Source: Pseudomonadota bacterium
GTDB lineage: Bacteria > Desulfobacterota > Desulfobulbia > Desulfobulbales > JAGXFP01
Length of the DNA stretch: 52,349 bases
Direction of reading: 5' to 3'
NCBI GenBank assembly: GCA_018814305.1
Contig: JAHJAA010000070.1
Location: forward strand, 1-52,349
Shown: in pieces, positions 43,949 to 52,349 of the stretch
How positions within the stretch are numbered: position 1 is the first letter of the stretch
How the letters are laid out: every line of letters starts with the position of its first letter
Program-made: the position numbers and the translations under genes
Notes under the pieces: generated by a model
Told to the model about the DNA's origin: nothing
The model's database searches: none
The model's input: the letters and a program-made list of their open reading frames with translations, nothing else

Positions 43949-44949
43949 TCGATAAAATGATCAAAACCGGCATAACTAATTTCGCGACGGTGGCCGTCCT
44001 CGACGAGGAACACCCCATGCTTCGAGATCATCCGACCCACCAGAAACAACTCCCGACCAAGCTTGGTCCGCACCAGAGCGGCGAGCTTCTCCCGGTTCCC
44101 CGGATCGATGGTCAAAAGAAGTCGGTAATCCTCCCCTCCGGCAATGGCCCACTCCAGGGCGGAACAAGCCAGGGCTTCCGCAACCCTTTCTGCACCAGTT
44201 GAAATCGGCAGGGTTTCAGCGGCAATTTCGGCTCCAAGCCCCGAGGCCTCGCAGAGCCGAGCCAGGTCGGTGGCCAGTCCATCGGATAGATCCATCATGG
44301 CATGCACCAAACCGCTCTCAGCCAGCAGTTGCCCCAGGACAATCTCCGGGACCGGGTCCAGATGGGCCTTGATCTGTGCCGGATACGCCTCCGGGTGAAT
44401 CCCCGCCTTGTTCATCCGGTACAACTCGAGCCCGGCAGCAGCGTCACCAAGAACGCCGCTCACCAGGATCAAATCACCATCCTTGGCGGTATTCCGGAGC
44501 AGCACCTGACCCTCCAGGCTCTCCCCAACCAAGGTTACGGAGATCATCACTCCCCCTGGACTGGCGACCGTGTCCCCCCCCATCAAGGTCACCTCGAACT
44601 CCCCCAGCGCCTCCTCAAAACCATCAAGAAAATCCCTGACCCAGGTTTCATCAATTCCCTTGGGGAGTCCAAGCGATAAAAGGGCGTACCTGGGATATCC
44701 ACCCATGGCAGCAACATCACTGATATTCACCGAAACGGCTTTTCTCCCAAGCAGCCGCGGGGAGTGCCAGGAAGAATCAAAATGGATCCCTTCAACCAGG
44801 GTATCAACGGTGAACAGTTCCAGTATCCCAGTGGAGCGTTTTACCACGGAACAATCGTCACCAATTCCTACCAGGAGATCGCCTTCGGGGACGGGTACAC
44901 GACATTTAATCCGTTCGATGATCCCCCTTTCCGTAAATGAGTTCTTCAC
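43945..44949 (-). CDS. thiL: Thiamine-monophosphate kinase
   Basis: Phosphorylates thiamine monophosphate to thiamine pyrophosphate. The 334-residue protein has the AIR-synthase-like fold with the family motifs [49 protein letters not shown] and [15 protein letters not shown]. Length is typical. The stop codon overlaps the first possible uvrB start (GTGA), a sign of coupled translation. No other thiamine gene is nearby. Confidence 0.95.
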   Translation of the reverse strand: MKNSFTERGIIERIKCRVPVPEGDLLVGIGDDCSVVKRSTGILELFTVDTLVEGIHFDSSWHSPRLLGRKAVSVNISDVAAMGGYPRYALLSLGLPKGIDETWVRDFLDGFEEALGEFEVTLMGGDTVASPGGVMISVTLVGESLEGQVLLRNTAKDGDLILVSGVLGDAAAGLELYRMNKAGIHPEAYPAQIKAHLDPVPEIVLGQLLAESGLVHAMMDLSDGLATDLARLCEASGLGAEIAAETLPISTGAERVAEALACSALEWAIAGGEDYRLLLTIDPGNREKLAALVRTKLGRELFLVGRMISKHGVFLVEDGHRREISYAGFDHFIE

Positions 44950-45142
44950 ACTTCTCCGCCCGAAAGAAATTATTTCAAGATCTAAAACCAGGACCTTTGC
45001 TTAAAATATCAGACAGGTGCATAAAAATAACCTTCCCGAAGAAAGACCTATTTAAGTTTTTTTCTGATCAGCCGATACGATCATTAAAGAACATCGGAAC
45101 AGGACCGCTGGAAAATCATCAACACCAAACAATGGAAACGAT

Positions 45143-45316
45143 ATGGAAATCATCTGTTGTGTCTGTCAGAAAAGAAAAAGCGGCGAAGATTGGCACCGGA
45201 CCCGCAGGAGCACCCCAACTCTAGTTTCACACGGGTACTGTCCGGAATGCTTTCAGAAAACCCTGGAAAGAATCAAGACTCGATTCACCTGCAATTCAGC
45301 CTCGATTGCAGCATGA
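45143..45316 (+). CDS. Small zinc-ribbon-like protein
   Basis: A 57-codon gene: MEIICCVCQKRKSGEDWH, then a polar stretch, then VSHGYCPECFQKTLERI and a short tail. Two CxxC pairs (CCVC and CPEC) 28 residues apart form a likely zinc ribbon. Small proteins with the pattern ICCVC ... SHGYCPxC are frequent in Desulfobacterota near signalling genes; the function is unknown. GGAA lies five bases before the ATG, a weak site. It is divergent from thiL and convergent with the hypothetical gene at 45350. Confidence 0.65.
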   Translation: MEIICCVCQKRKSGEDWHRTRRSTPTLVSHGYCPECFQKTLERIKTRFTCNSASIAA

Positions 45317-45349
45317 AAAAGCCTGATTCGTTTTCATCCGTAAACGGCA

Positions 45350-45718
45350 CTATTTAACAACCTTTAGCCGGGTTTGCCCGCTTTTCTTTTTGGGATTCCC
45401 TTCGTCCACCATTTTGGGCGAAGGGGTCAGATCGACGGCCTTGACAAAGCGTTTTTCACCACCCATGGTAAAAATCTCCTGACCGGTAAACTGATCCAGC
45501 CGCAAGGTCCAGACTGTTTCTCGGGGGGGTACCGTCAACATCTGGATAGTCAGGTGCCACCATTCGTCCTTCCGAGTAAAATCCCTCTCTATTGATGAAA
45601 CCAAGGCATAGATAAAGGCAGGCTGTGGTTGTGCCATGACGATCAGAACCAGATCGCCGACCTCGCAGGTTTCCTTGAACCGCATGAGTTTCGACAACTC
45701 TTTAACCAGATTTTCCAT
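45350..45718 (-). CDS. Conserved-looking hypothetical protein
   Basis: A 122-residue protein of unknown function. It starts MENLVKELSKLMRFKETCEVGDLV, has a compact beta-rich middle (LIVMAQPQPAFIYALVSSIERD; WHLTIQMLTVPPRETVWTLRL, with the EIFTMGG stretch), and ends in a Lys-rich tail. No signal peptide or membrane helix, so cytoplasmic. AAGGA lies 12 bases before this ATG; an upstream TTG seven codons earlier is possible. It follows the inositol-monophosphatase-like gene by 26 bases and may be cotranscribed with it. Confidence 0.65.
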   Translation of the reverse strand: MENLVKELSKLMRFKETCEVGDLVLIVMAQPQPAFIYALVSSIERDFTRKDEWWHLTIQMLTVPPRETVWTLRLDQFTGQEIFTMGGEKRFVKAVDLTPSPKMVDEGNPKKKSGQTRLKVVK

Positions 45719-45744
45719 AGGTTTTAGCTGATCCTTCAATACTC

Positions 45745-46572
45745 TTAACCCGGGCCTGCCAGAAGGGCAACCAGGTCGTTATGAATCAGGCCGTTGGTGG
45801 CAACGACCTCCGGTAAAAATGGGTCCCAGATCCCACCACCAAACGAGCTCAACTGACCTCCCGCCTCGATCAGGAGAATCTGCCCCGCGGCGGTATCCCA
45901 TGGCTTCAAGTTCATCTCCCAAAATCCATCGAGGCGACCGCAGGCCACATAGGCCAGGTCCAAGGCGGCTGCCCCGGCCCGCCGAATATCCCGAACCTCC
46001 GGCAGAACCCTGCCCAACTGGGCCAGAACGGTATCGCCAAACCGTCGAATTTCATAAGGGAAGCCGGTGGCAACAAGGCTTTGGACAAGAGCCCTTGCGT
46101 TGGTTACCTGGATTCTGGAACCGTTCAGCCAGCTCCCGGCATCGAGGGCGGCACAAAAAAGCTCATCGGCAACCGGATCATATATTACACCAACCCGACT
46201 TCTCCCCTCGAAAAACCACGCTATGGATACACAAAAATGGGGGAAGCCATGGGCGAAATTGGTCGTCCCATCAAGGGGATCAATAATCCAGAGCGAATCA
46301 CCCAAAGGTTTACCACCACCCTCATCGAAAGATTCTTCCGCCAGAATGACTGGACCGGCAAAGCGTCGAGCCAAAATCTCGATGATAATCTTCTCAGAGG
46401 CCAGATCAGCCTCCGTTACCAAATCTATTTCACCCTTCATCCTGATCTGATGAGGGTGCCCAAAAAGCCTTCTGATTTCAGCCCCGGCGGCTAAAGCAGC
46501 TTCAGTTGCGGCAACCAAAGCCTTTGCTTCTTTATAATCACAACATCTTATACAGAATCCAATCCTTTCCAT
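45745..46572 (-). CDS. Inositol monophosphatase family protein
   Basis: A Mg2+-dependent phosphatase of 275 residues, SuhB/IMPase family. The metal site is intact: EES (VILAEESF), IDPLDGTTNFAHGFP, and the C-terminal WDTAAGQILLIEAGG. Substrates range from inositol phosphates and NADP to 3'-phosphoadenosine phosphates; SuhB proteins also act in ribosomal RNA transcription. The exact role cannot be told. The N-terminal 15 residues with three Cys (CIRCC) are unusual; AAGGGAT before the ATG supports the start. Downstream follows a small hypothetical gene on the same strand. Confidence 0.92.
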   Translation of the reverse strand: MERIGFCIRCCDYKEAKALVAATEAALAAGAEIRRLFGHPHQIRMKGEIDLVTEADLASEKIIIEILARRFAGPVILAEESFDEGGGKPLGDSLWIIDPLDGTTNFAHGFPHFCVSIAWFFEGRSRVGVIYDPVADELFCAALDAGSWLNGSRIQVTNARALVQSLVATGFPYEIRRFGDTVLAQLGRVLPEVRDIRRAGAAALDLAYVACGRLDGFWEMNLKPWDTAAGQILLIEAGGQLSSFGGGIWDPFLPEVVATNGLIHNDLVALLAGPG

Positions 46573-46677
46573 AAAGTTATCCCTTCCAAGAAAACCGCCT
46601 TAAGGATGTTGCCAGCAGGGGAAATACCATATATAGACAAAAAAAATAAAACACCTACCATATACTGTATAAAAAGT

Positions 46678-46705
46678 TTGACATGGCAACCTTGTCCATG
46701 ATAAA
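46678..46705 (+). promoter_or_regulatory. Candidate promoter with inner dyad
   Basis: TTGACA (46678-46683), a 16-base spacer and GATAAA (46700-46705). CATGG (46682-46686) and CCATG (46696-46700) are inverted within the spacer, a possible repressor site. It would serve the small gene at 46763. Confidence 0.4.
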
Positions 46706-46762
46706 CCTTCATGAACTACCTGAAGAACAGACGGTGCATTCCCCACTGGAGACCAAGCCGCC

Positions 46763-46981
46763 ATGACCAATGACAAATGTCTCAATGTGACCCATAACGC
46801 CCGCAACGGAGTTCAGGCCCTGATGGGACAGATGATCGTCCTCCGCTCCCAACTCTCCAACATGGGGCTGCTCGACCAGGTCGACCTCTCCGGACTTGAT
46901 CTGCAGATTGAACGGATCGGTCATGCCATTGACCAATGTCGACCTTCTTTCAATGACCTTACCAATAATCGACAAGCCTGA
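46763..46981 (+). CDS. Small helical protein, function unknown
   Basis: A 72-residue protein: MTNDKCLNVTHNARNGVQALM followed by amphipathic helices (QMIVLRSQLSNMGLLDQVDL; LDLQIERIGHAIDQCRP) and a polar end. The HNARNGVQALMGQ region faintly recalls the dimerisation helix of histidine kinases, but no catalytic domain is present and this is only an impression. GGAGACC is ten or more bases before the ATG. A promoter candidate lies 60-85 bases upstream. Divergent from the phosphatase gene and convergent with the MscS gene. Confidence 0.5.
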   Translation: MTNDKCLNVTHNARNGVQALMGQMIVLRSQLSNMGLLDQVDLSGLDLQIERIGHAIDQCRPSFNDLTNNRQA

Positions 46982-47014
46982 AGGGTGGTCTTCTCCCCTC
47001 CGCCCCAAACATCA

Positions 47015-48169
47015 TCAGGAATAACTGTCGTTTCCCGAAGATCCCGGCCCCCGGGAATGTCCGGTTGCCATGAGGACCGTTTCTTCTGCCGGGGATGAAT
47101 TTCCGCCCTGGTCCTTATCCACGTTGAGATGAACAACCCTTTGGGGAAAAGGAATCTGTATTCCATTCTCCCTAAAAGCGGCATACGCAGCCTTCAAAAG
47201 GATATGGGTTTCGCGTCCCTTAACACTTGGATCATCCACCCAGCACAATAGCTCAAACTGCAAGGCGGAATCGGCAAAGGCCCTGAGCCTGACCCTGGGA
47301 TCAGGCTCTTGGGAAACAGCCGGATTTGACCGAGCCACGTCAAGCAGGACCTGTTCCACCTGGTCAATATTACTGCCGTAAGCGACCCCAACCGCAATCC
47401 GGATCCTGAACCGGGGAAATGGGGCGCTTTCGTTGATGATCTTTGAATTAGCCATCAGAGAATTCGGTACCGTTATCAAGACATCGTCCCTGGTCTTGAT
47501 CCGGGTCGACCGGATACCGATTTCAACGACCTCCCCCCTATCCTGGTTATCGAGAATGATATAGTCCCCCAGCTTATAGGTGTTATCCATAAAGATCGAT
47601 ATCCCACCAAAAAAATTCGCCAGGGTATCCTTAGCGGCCAGAGCGACTGCAATACCTGCAATACCAGCGGAGGCAAAGAGAGGCCTCAGATCAATTTCCC
47701 AGATGGACAATAGCCACAAGAGCCCCAGGACCACAAACACGACTCTGATGAGATTTTTGAACAAGAGCAGAAGTTCACGAGCGATTCGGCCATTATGCAC
47801 CTCACTGGCAAGGTACTTTTCAACAATATTATTGAAGAAACGCACCAACACCATCATTCCCAAAATCAACAGGAGACTCTTCACCAGAGAGGGCAACACC
47901 ATACCCCAAGGAGCCGCTAAAGGTTGAATGGCCATCCCATGCAGTAGACCGAAAAGGATAATAGACCAGCAGATCGGGGTATGAACGATGTCAATGAGCA
48001 TATCGTCAAAGGTGACCCGGGTCCTCTGGGCCAGGCGCAAGAGGACCCGATCGATAAACAGATCAACGACCTTGGCCAGGAGCAGATAACAGAAGAGAAC
48101 GAACACCCTCTGAAAAAAGAGGGTATCCTGCACGACCTGAAAATGGGATGATATCTCGGTGATGCTCAT
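47015..48169 (-). CDS. MscS-type mechanosensitive ion channel
   Basis: A 384-residue inner-membrane channel. Four to five hydrophobic helices (about residues 20-170), then the pore helix and MscS beta domain with the signature FGGISIFMDNTYKLGDYIILDNQDRG, VVEIGIRSTRIKT and TVPNSLMANSKIINESAP. A soluble C-terminal domain (about 290-384) ends with a polar tail rich in Ser and Gly. Opens on osmotic downshock to release solutes. A weak GGAAC precedes the ATG. It is the only stress channel in the window and stands apart from its neighbours. Confidence 0.94.
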   Translation of the reverse strand: MSITEISSHFQVVQDTLFFQRVFVLFCYLLLAKVVDLFIDRVLLRLAQRTRVTFDDMLIDIVHTPICWSIILFGLLHGMAIQPLAAPWGMVLPSLVKSLLLILGMMVLVRFFNNIVEKYLASEVHNGRIARELLLLFKNLIRVVFVVLGLLWLLSIWEIDLRPLFASAGIAGIAVALAAKDTLANFFGGISIFMDNTYKLGDYIILDNQDRGEVVEIGIRSTRIKTRDDVLITVPNSLMANSKIINESAPFPRFRIRIAVGVAYGSNIDQVEQVLLDVARSNPAVSQEPDPRVRLRAFADSALQFELLCWVDDPSVKGRETHILLKAAYAAFRENGIQIPFPQRVVHLNVDKDQGGNSSPAEETVLMATGHSRGPGSSGNDSYS

Positions 48170-48406
48170 GATTCTGTTCCAGATAAGTTCAGCCCCAGAT
48201 AATGAAAAGCCTGGGCCTTGGGATCTCGTTCAGTTTGCCCAAAACGATTCTTCGCCCGAGCAAAGAGGGACTAAAAATAGTTATTAACCCCGAAGACAAT
48301 CCTGTGAATCTGTCATATTTTAAAGATTTCGGCAATGGCTAAACGTCGACAGACCAGGGGCAGAAAGAACTCGGAAACAATCTTAGGGGAAAAAAGGTCG
48401 GTATTC

Positions 48407-50512
48407 TCAAGTCAAAAATTCTGCGGGTTGAATATTAAACACCGCCGGATTTAGACTACCGACCACCTTATGATAATAAAAACCAGAAGGATCCTTCTCG
48501 GCCAGATCTACTTCGCGGCCTTTGGCAAAACCACCCCGTCCGTCCGGCTCCAACAGCAACAGCCAGGGGCGGGCCAGGACCTGGGTTGAAGCAGATCGAC
48601 ATACCAAACCGATATCACCGCTGTCCAGTTCCAGCAAAGTCCCCAAGGGGTATACCCCGAGCATATTGATAAATACCTTGAGGACGATCGGATCAAACAC
48701 TGTTCCCGAGCCCTCCAGCATCAACCCGAGGGCCCGGTCAGGACTCATTGATTCCTTGCGGTATATGCGAGGTGAGGTCAAGGCATCATAGACATCGGCG
48801 ACAGCCAGGATCCTCCCATGGAGACTTATGGGTTTCTGCCAACCTATTTTGGGATACCCCGACAAGTCATATCTCATATGATGTTCAAACGGTGGCAGAA
48901 TAACGTTGGCTTTACGCTGGGCGGAAGCACGCAAACGGACAATCAAACGGACGCTGTTCAAAGGGTGTAGACGAATTTTGGAAAATTCCTCATCGTTGAG
49001 TCGCTCCACCTTATTTAGCACCCCCTGGGGGATCATTACCTTACCCAGATCATGAAACAACCCAGATATGCCGAGACACTCCAGGGCCTCCTTGGAAAGC
49101 CCAATCTGCCGGCCAAGGTACATGGACAGGATCGCCACGTTGACCGAATGGGAAAAGGTATAGTCATCATAGACCCGAATCGTGCTCATGGCCAACAGCA
49201 AAGGCTGATCCTGGAGCACCACCTCCTCAACCATATTTTGAACGATCCGCACTGCATTGCGAACTCCGGCTCGATGGTTCATGGAAATTTTCCGAGCCAC
49301 TTCATGCATCGCCTCCAGGGCATAGGCATAAACCTTTCTCGGGGAACGATGCCCGGGCTGCTCAACCTCCTGGGCTTGGGCTGAACCCTGCTGCCCTTTA
49401 CGACCTTGGCCGCGACGCCGCCCGGAACCGCCTCTGACCACCCCACTGGGTCCTCCAGCTTCGCCCGATTCATCGCCACTCTGACCGAATCCATCATCCT
49501 GACCGATTCCACCTCCCGAACCTGTCCCATCGCCAGCGCCTGTTCCACCGCCCGGGCCAATCCCACCGCCGGGGCCTATTCCACCGCCCGAACCCGTGCC
49601 ATCTCCCGGCCCTATCCCACCGCCGGGGCCCATTCCGCCGCCCGAACCCGTGCCAACTCCAGGCCCTAACCCACCGCCGGGGCCTGTTCCGCCGCCCAAA
49701 CCCGTGCCACCTCCCGACCCTAACCCACCGCCGTGGCCTGTTCCACCGCCCGGGCCAATCCCACCATCCGGGCCGGTCCCATCGCCAGAGCCGGTTCCAC
49801 CTCCAGGACCTCCCCCTCCTGAAACTTTTCTACTCCCAGGGCCAGCTCCATTTCCTGAGACTTTTCCACTCCCAGAGCTAGTTCCCCCTTCTGAGACAAT
49901 TCCACTTTTTGGGGCCTTTCCCCCCCCAGAACGTATCCCAGCACCGGAGGCATTTCCTCCGCCAAGGACTCCCCTACTCCCGGGTCCATCACTTCCCTGC
50001 TCTTGCGGTCGACCGCCCAGGCCGGCTGAAACATTGGCCGAATCGAGAATATCAGGCTGAAGAACGGCCACCCACGACAATCGAGCACTTTCCAATCGCA
50101 AAACCAACCAGTCCATGGGGTTCTTCTGCTGGAGGGTACTATTCAAAACCCGGGCAAAACCGATGACTTCTTCTCCCGGCACCATAGTTACTGCAGGATA
50201 GATCCTCAGCCCCATCAGCCCACGATGCTCAAAATATTCCAGCATCTTATCGATGAGATTTGCAGTCATCCGCCGATGGGGAACCTTTTCATCCTGAAGA
50301 TAAAATCTCCCCTTGGCCACCTGAATGGTCAAATCGTCGGATTCATCGATATACCGCTTCACAATCGCCATAAAGCGAGCCACACTATTCTGGACCAATG
50401 CGTTATTATCCTGATGAATCCGGACATTCTGGACCAGACTATGAAGTGCCGCCAGGAATTCCTCGGCAGGCAATAAATCAGGCGTCCCTTGGTATTTATT
50501 TGAATCCTGCAT
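48407..50512 (-). CDS. HD-GYP domain protein with long Gly-rich linker
   Basis: A 701-residue cytoplasmic protein. Residues 1-165 form an alpha/beta domain (EEFLAALHSLVQNVRIHQDNN ... GEEVIGFARVLNST) of unknown role. Residues about 165-380 are a low-complexity Gly-Ser-Thr-Pro tract. Then comes a helical HDOD/HD-like lead and the HD-GYP domain: HSVNVAIL, FHDLGKVMIP, the GYP block HHMRYDLSGYP, and DVYDALTSPRIY, ending in a beta domain (VYPLGTLLELDSGDIGLV). HD-GYP enzymes hydrolyse cyclic di-GMP; the metal-binding residues look intact. GGAGG before the ATG at 50512 is inside the end of the upstream gene, two bases past its stop, so the two are coupled. Confidence 0.88.
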   Translation of the reverse strand: MQDSNKYQGTPDLLPAEEFLAALHSLVQNVRIHQDNNALVQNSVARFMAIVKRYIDESDDLTIQVAKGRFYLQDEKVPHRRMTANLIDKMLEYFEHRGLMGLRIYPAVTMVPGEEVIGFARVLNSTLQQKNPMDWLVLRLESARLSWVAVLQPDILDSANVSAGLGGRPQEQGSDGPGSRGVLGGGNASGAGIRSGGGKAPKSGIVSEGGTSSGSGKVSGNGAGPGSRKVSGGGGPGGGTGSGDGTGPDGGIGPGGGTGHGGGLGSGGGTGLGGGTGPGGGLGPGVGTGSGGGMGPGGGIGPGDGTGSGGGIGPGGGIGPGGGTGAGDGTGSGGGIGQDDGFGQSGDESGEAGGPSGVVRGGSGRRRGQGRKGQQGSAQAQEVEQPGHRSPRKVYAYALEAMHEVARKISMNHRAGVRNAVRIVQNMVEEVVLQDQPLLLAMSTIRVYDDYTFSHSVNVAILSMYLGRQIGLSKEALECLGISGLFHDLGKVMIPQGVLNKVERLNDEEFSKIRLHPLNSVRLIVRLRASAQRKANVILPPFEHHMRYDLSGYPKIGWQKPISLHGRILAVADVYDALTSPRIYRKESMSPDRALGLMLEGSGTVFDPIVLKVFINMLGVYPLGTLLELDSGDIGLVCRSASTQVLARPWLLLLEPDGRGGFAKGREVDLAEKDPSGFYYHKVVGSLNPAVFNIQPAEFLT
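49380..50020 (-). repeat. Gly-rich low-complexity repeats inside the HD-GYP gene
   Basis: DNA of about 12- and 36-base periodicity encoding segments such as GTGSGGGIGPGG and SGNGAGPGSRKVSGGGG. Every second residue is Gly over long stretches. It separates the N-terminal domain from the HD-GYP domain and reads as an extended flexible or fibrous linker. The copies are degenerate. Confidence 0.75.
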
Positions 50513-50514
50513 GA

Positions 50515-52349
50515 TCAACTCCTCCGGGTCGCTTTCAGGCCAGCCGATCGAATATGGGGAACCCCGCTATGGGACGCCTTATTCACCAAGTTGAGACTGG
50601 CCGGAGTTTTAAGCAGTTTCAAGGCCAAAGCCGCACCCTGTCGATGGACCGACATTCCGTACCCGCCGACAAAGTTCCATGGTTGATTGAACAAAATCCG
50701 CTCAAGAACGGGAAGTGACTTTTCAGAGCAGCAAAGGCCAAGGCATTCGTAGCAGGCCTGAATATGCGAATGATCCTGCCGGAGAAAACGATCACTCTCG
50801 ATATAGGACAAGAAAAGATCCTCAATGGCGATGGACCGCTCCTGCCCCAGGTAGCTTAAAGCCATATCGCGAATCCCACTAACTGAATCATGGATCATCG
50901 AAAACAGTTTATCATATTGTCGCGACTCACGCCTGATCAGGATCTCAAGGGTTTCCTGACGGACCCTTTCCTTGGGGTGATGAAGGACTTTACCCAACAA
51001 CTCTTCAGCAATATGATGATCGGTTAAGGCCCGTAGCACATGGACCAGACGCAGAATCAGATCCTCCTCAGGTCGTGCCAGTAGTTTTTCTAAAATCTCC
51101 AGATCCCGACTGACAAAAGAGGCAATCAATTCCACCAGCAACTGCCTGGCCTGGCCCTGTTCCACACTGGAAAACATCGGGGCCAGAGACTCGCCGGTCT
51201 TGGGGGGAAGAAGCTGCAGAACGCCAGCAAAAACCTTTAGATCTTCGGAAGGAATATTCGCCAGGTCAGGCCACAAAGGCATGAGGACATCCAAAACCTC
51301 AGGTTCGGAAATATCATTAAAATAGCCATCCAGTGGCGCAATCGCCCATTGCCGATCCTGCTCCACCTCCTCACGTAAGCTCTTCATTTGCTTGAGCAAG
51401 GTGTAAGCGAGATTGAATTCCCGCCCGGCCAGAATATTCCGAAACTCTTCTTTTAAAAAATTAACAATGGACTCAAAGATCGATTTTTCATCTTCACCCT
51501 TGAGAACCAGCAGCAATAGCTCAACAACCTCGACATTGACATCATGTTTCTCGGCCTCAGCCACCATGCCCTCGAGGGTCCGTTGCTCTTCCGGACTGAA
51601 GGTCCACAGGCTGTGCCCCACCTCAACGGAGGCAACACTCACACTGATATAATCATCATCACCCACCTCAGGGCGCCGATCCTCCCACGTACCATCCTTT
51701 CCGGGTCTGGACGATGCCCGGGTTCCGGCCGAGTCGCCGCTGTGATCACCATTCCCCCCCCCCATATTTTGAGAATGAGGGGCTCGGGGAGGTGACTTTC
51801 CTAAAGTTCCTCCAGACTGGAGCGGAGCCCGAACTTTCCTGATATTACGACCGGAGACCTTGGCCGGTCCAGAAGCACCGGAATATTGCTCATCACCCCT
51901 TGAACCGGCTTCCCCCCCAGCCTCTTCTCCAGGCAATGGCTCCAAATCTTCTCCCGATAAGGATTCTCCCCTGGCGGAAGGTCCACGCCCCATCCCAATC
52001 ACCCCAGGGGAGGGACCAGCCAGGCCAGTGCGATCAGCACCTCCTGAGCCCTTACCACCCACGGCTCCCCTCCCGGTCCCTAGACCACTTCCTGAACCCG
52101 CACCTGATCCGGGTCCTGGTCCCGCTACTTTCCCGCTTCCAGGACCAGCTCCTTGGCCACTTCCAGGACTGGCTCCTTGGCCACTTCCAGGGCCGGATCC
52201 TTGGCCACTTCCAGGGCCGGCTCCTTGACCACTTCCGGGGCCGGCTCCTTGACCACTTCCGGGGCCGGCTCCTTGACCACTTCCGGGGCCGGCTCCTTGA
52301 CCACTTCCGGGGCCGGCTCCTTGACCACTTCCGGGGCCGGCTCCTTGAC
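50515..52349 (-). CDS. HEAT-like repeat protein with Gly-rich N-terminus (5' partial)
   Basis: The reading frame is open from the window edge to the TGA at 50515-50517, so the start lies beyond 52349. At least 611 residues are visible. The N-terminal part is Gly/Ser/Pro/Ala repeats (GQGAGPGS units), then about 100 mixed low-complexity residues. The body (about 470 residues) is helical with HEAT-like repeats (RLVHVLRALTDHHIAEELLGKVLHH; KERVRQETLEILIRRES; IRDMALSYLGQE). No catalytic motif is seen. It is immediately upstream of, and coupled to, the HD-GYP gene; both share Gly-rich tracts, suggesting they work as one system. A GTG at 52062 is not needed as start. Confidence 0.75.
   Translation of the reverse strand, partial: QGAGPGSGQGAGPGSGQGAGPGSGQGAGPGSGQGAGPGSGQGAGPGSGQGSGPGSGQGASPGSGQGAGPGSGKVAGPGPGSGAGSGSGLGTGRGAVGGKGSGGADRTGLAGPSPGVIGMGRGPSARGESLSGEDLEPLPGEEAGGEAGSRGDEQYSGASGPAKVSGRNIRKVRAPLQSGGTLGKSPPRAPHSQNMGGGNGDHSGDSAGTRASSRPGKDGTWEDRRPEVGDDDYISVSVASVEVGHSLWTFSPEEQRTLEGMVAEAEKHDVNVEVVELLLLVLKGEDEKSIFESIVNFLKEEFRNILAGREFNLAYTLLKQMKSLREEVEQDRQWAIAPLDGYFNDISEPEVLDVLMPLWPDLANIPSEDLKVFAGVLQLLPPKTGESLAPMFSSVEQGQARQLLVELIASFVSRDLEILEKLLARPEEDLILRLVHVLRALTDHHIAEELLGKVLHHPKERVRQETLEILIRRESRQYDKLFSMIHDSVSGIRDMALSYLGQERSIAIEDLFLSYIESDRFLRQDHSHIQACYECLGLCCSEKSLPVLERILFNQPWNFVGGYGMSVHRQGAALALKLLKTPASLNLVNKASHSGVPHIRSAGLKATRRS
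52138..52349 (-). repeat. 24-bp tandem repeat at the window edge
   Basis: About nine head-to-tail copies of a 24-base unit (plus strand GACCACTTCCGGGGCCGGCT...). The copies nearest 52349 (about five) are identical; towards 52138 they diverge by several substitutions each. In the gene's frame each unit encodes GQGAGPGS. The unit is a multiple of three, so copy-number changes keep the frame. Confidence 0.85.

Noticed and set aside
52125-52328. VKEPAPEV repeat protein in another minus-strand frame
   Set aside because: It is a shadow of the same 24-bp repeat; the frame that continues into the HEAT-like body encodes GQGAGPGS and is open to the window edge.
52138-52349. 24-bp repeats considered as a CRISPR array
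   Set aside because: Units are directly head-to-tail without spacers and lie in an open coding frame.

Overview
The window reads as chromosomal DNA of a Gram-negative anaerobe, most likely a Desulfobacterota (former Deltaproteobacteria) member. The grounds are an acetyl-CoA-carboxylase-type operon with a fused alpha/beta carboxyltransferase, lipoprotein multiheme c-type cytochromes next to an outer-membrane barrel, a probable selenocysteine protein, and the order corC-lnt-prfB. This placement is inference from gene content; no marker such as rRNA is present. No tRNA, rRNA, CRISPR array, intact insertion sequence or phage gene was found.

Layout. 1-8.5 kb: fructose-1,6-bisphosphatase (minus), then a TetR-controlled tripartite RND efflux operon (adaptor, pump, TolC-like channel) and a NifX-type iron-sulfur/cofactor protein. 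8.6-11.6 kb: a GT2 glycosyltransferase and a Thr/Ser-rich lipoprotein (minus). 11.7-17.1 kb: a four-gene biotin-dependent carboxylase operon (biotin carboxylase, fused carboxyltransferase, biotin carrier, biotin ligase; minus). 17.5-26.3 kb: envelope and translation genes (CorC, Lnt, RF2 with its programmed frameshift, a GlcF-like Fe-S protein), then a DsbA-like protein interrupted by an in-frame TGA at the first catalytic Cys position, then PhoH and a YbeY-PdxJ fusion. 26.3-29.0 kb: a FapA/DUF342 protein and a K+ channel (minus). 29.0-37.3 kb: adenylate kinase, a sensor kinase and an unusual response regulator, then glnB-amtB and a small outer-membrane barrel. 37.8-40.7 kb: two multiheme cytochrome lipoproteins and a porin-like barrel, a candidate electron conduit across the outer membrane. 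41.3-46.6 kb: acyltransferase, uvrB, thiL, a tiny zinc-ribbon protein, a hypothetical protein and an inositol-monophosphatase relative. 46.7-52.3 kb: a small unknown protein, an MscS channel, and a translationally adjacent pair, an HD-GYP protein and a HEAT-like protein, both carrying long Gly-rich low-complexity tracts. The HEAT-like gene runs off the window through a 24-bp tandem repeat.

The strongest items for a second look are the predicted selenoprotein at 23031-23891 with a hairpin that fits a bacterial SECIS, the YbeY-PdxJ fusion that keeps an internal ribosome-binding site, the cytochrome/porin cluster, and the Gly-rich HD-GYP/HEAT pair.
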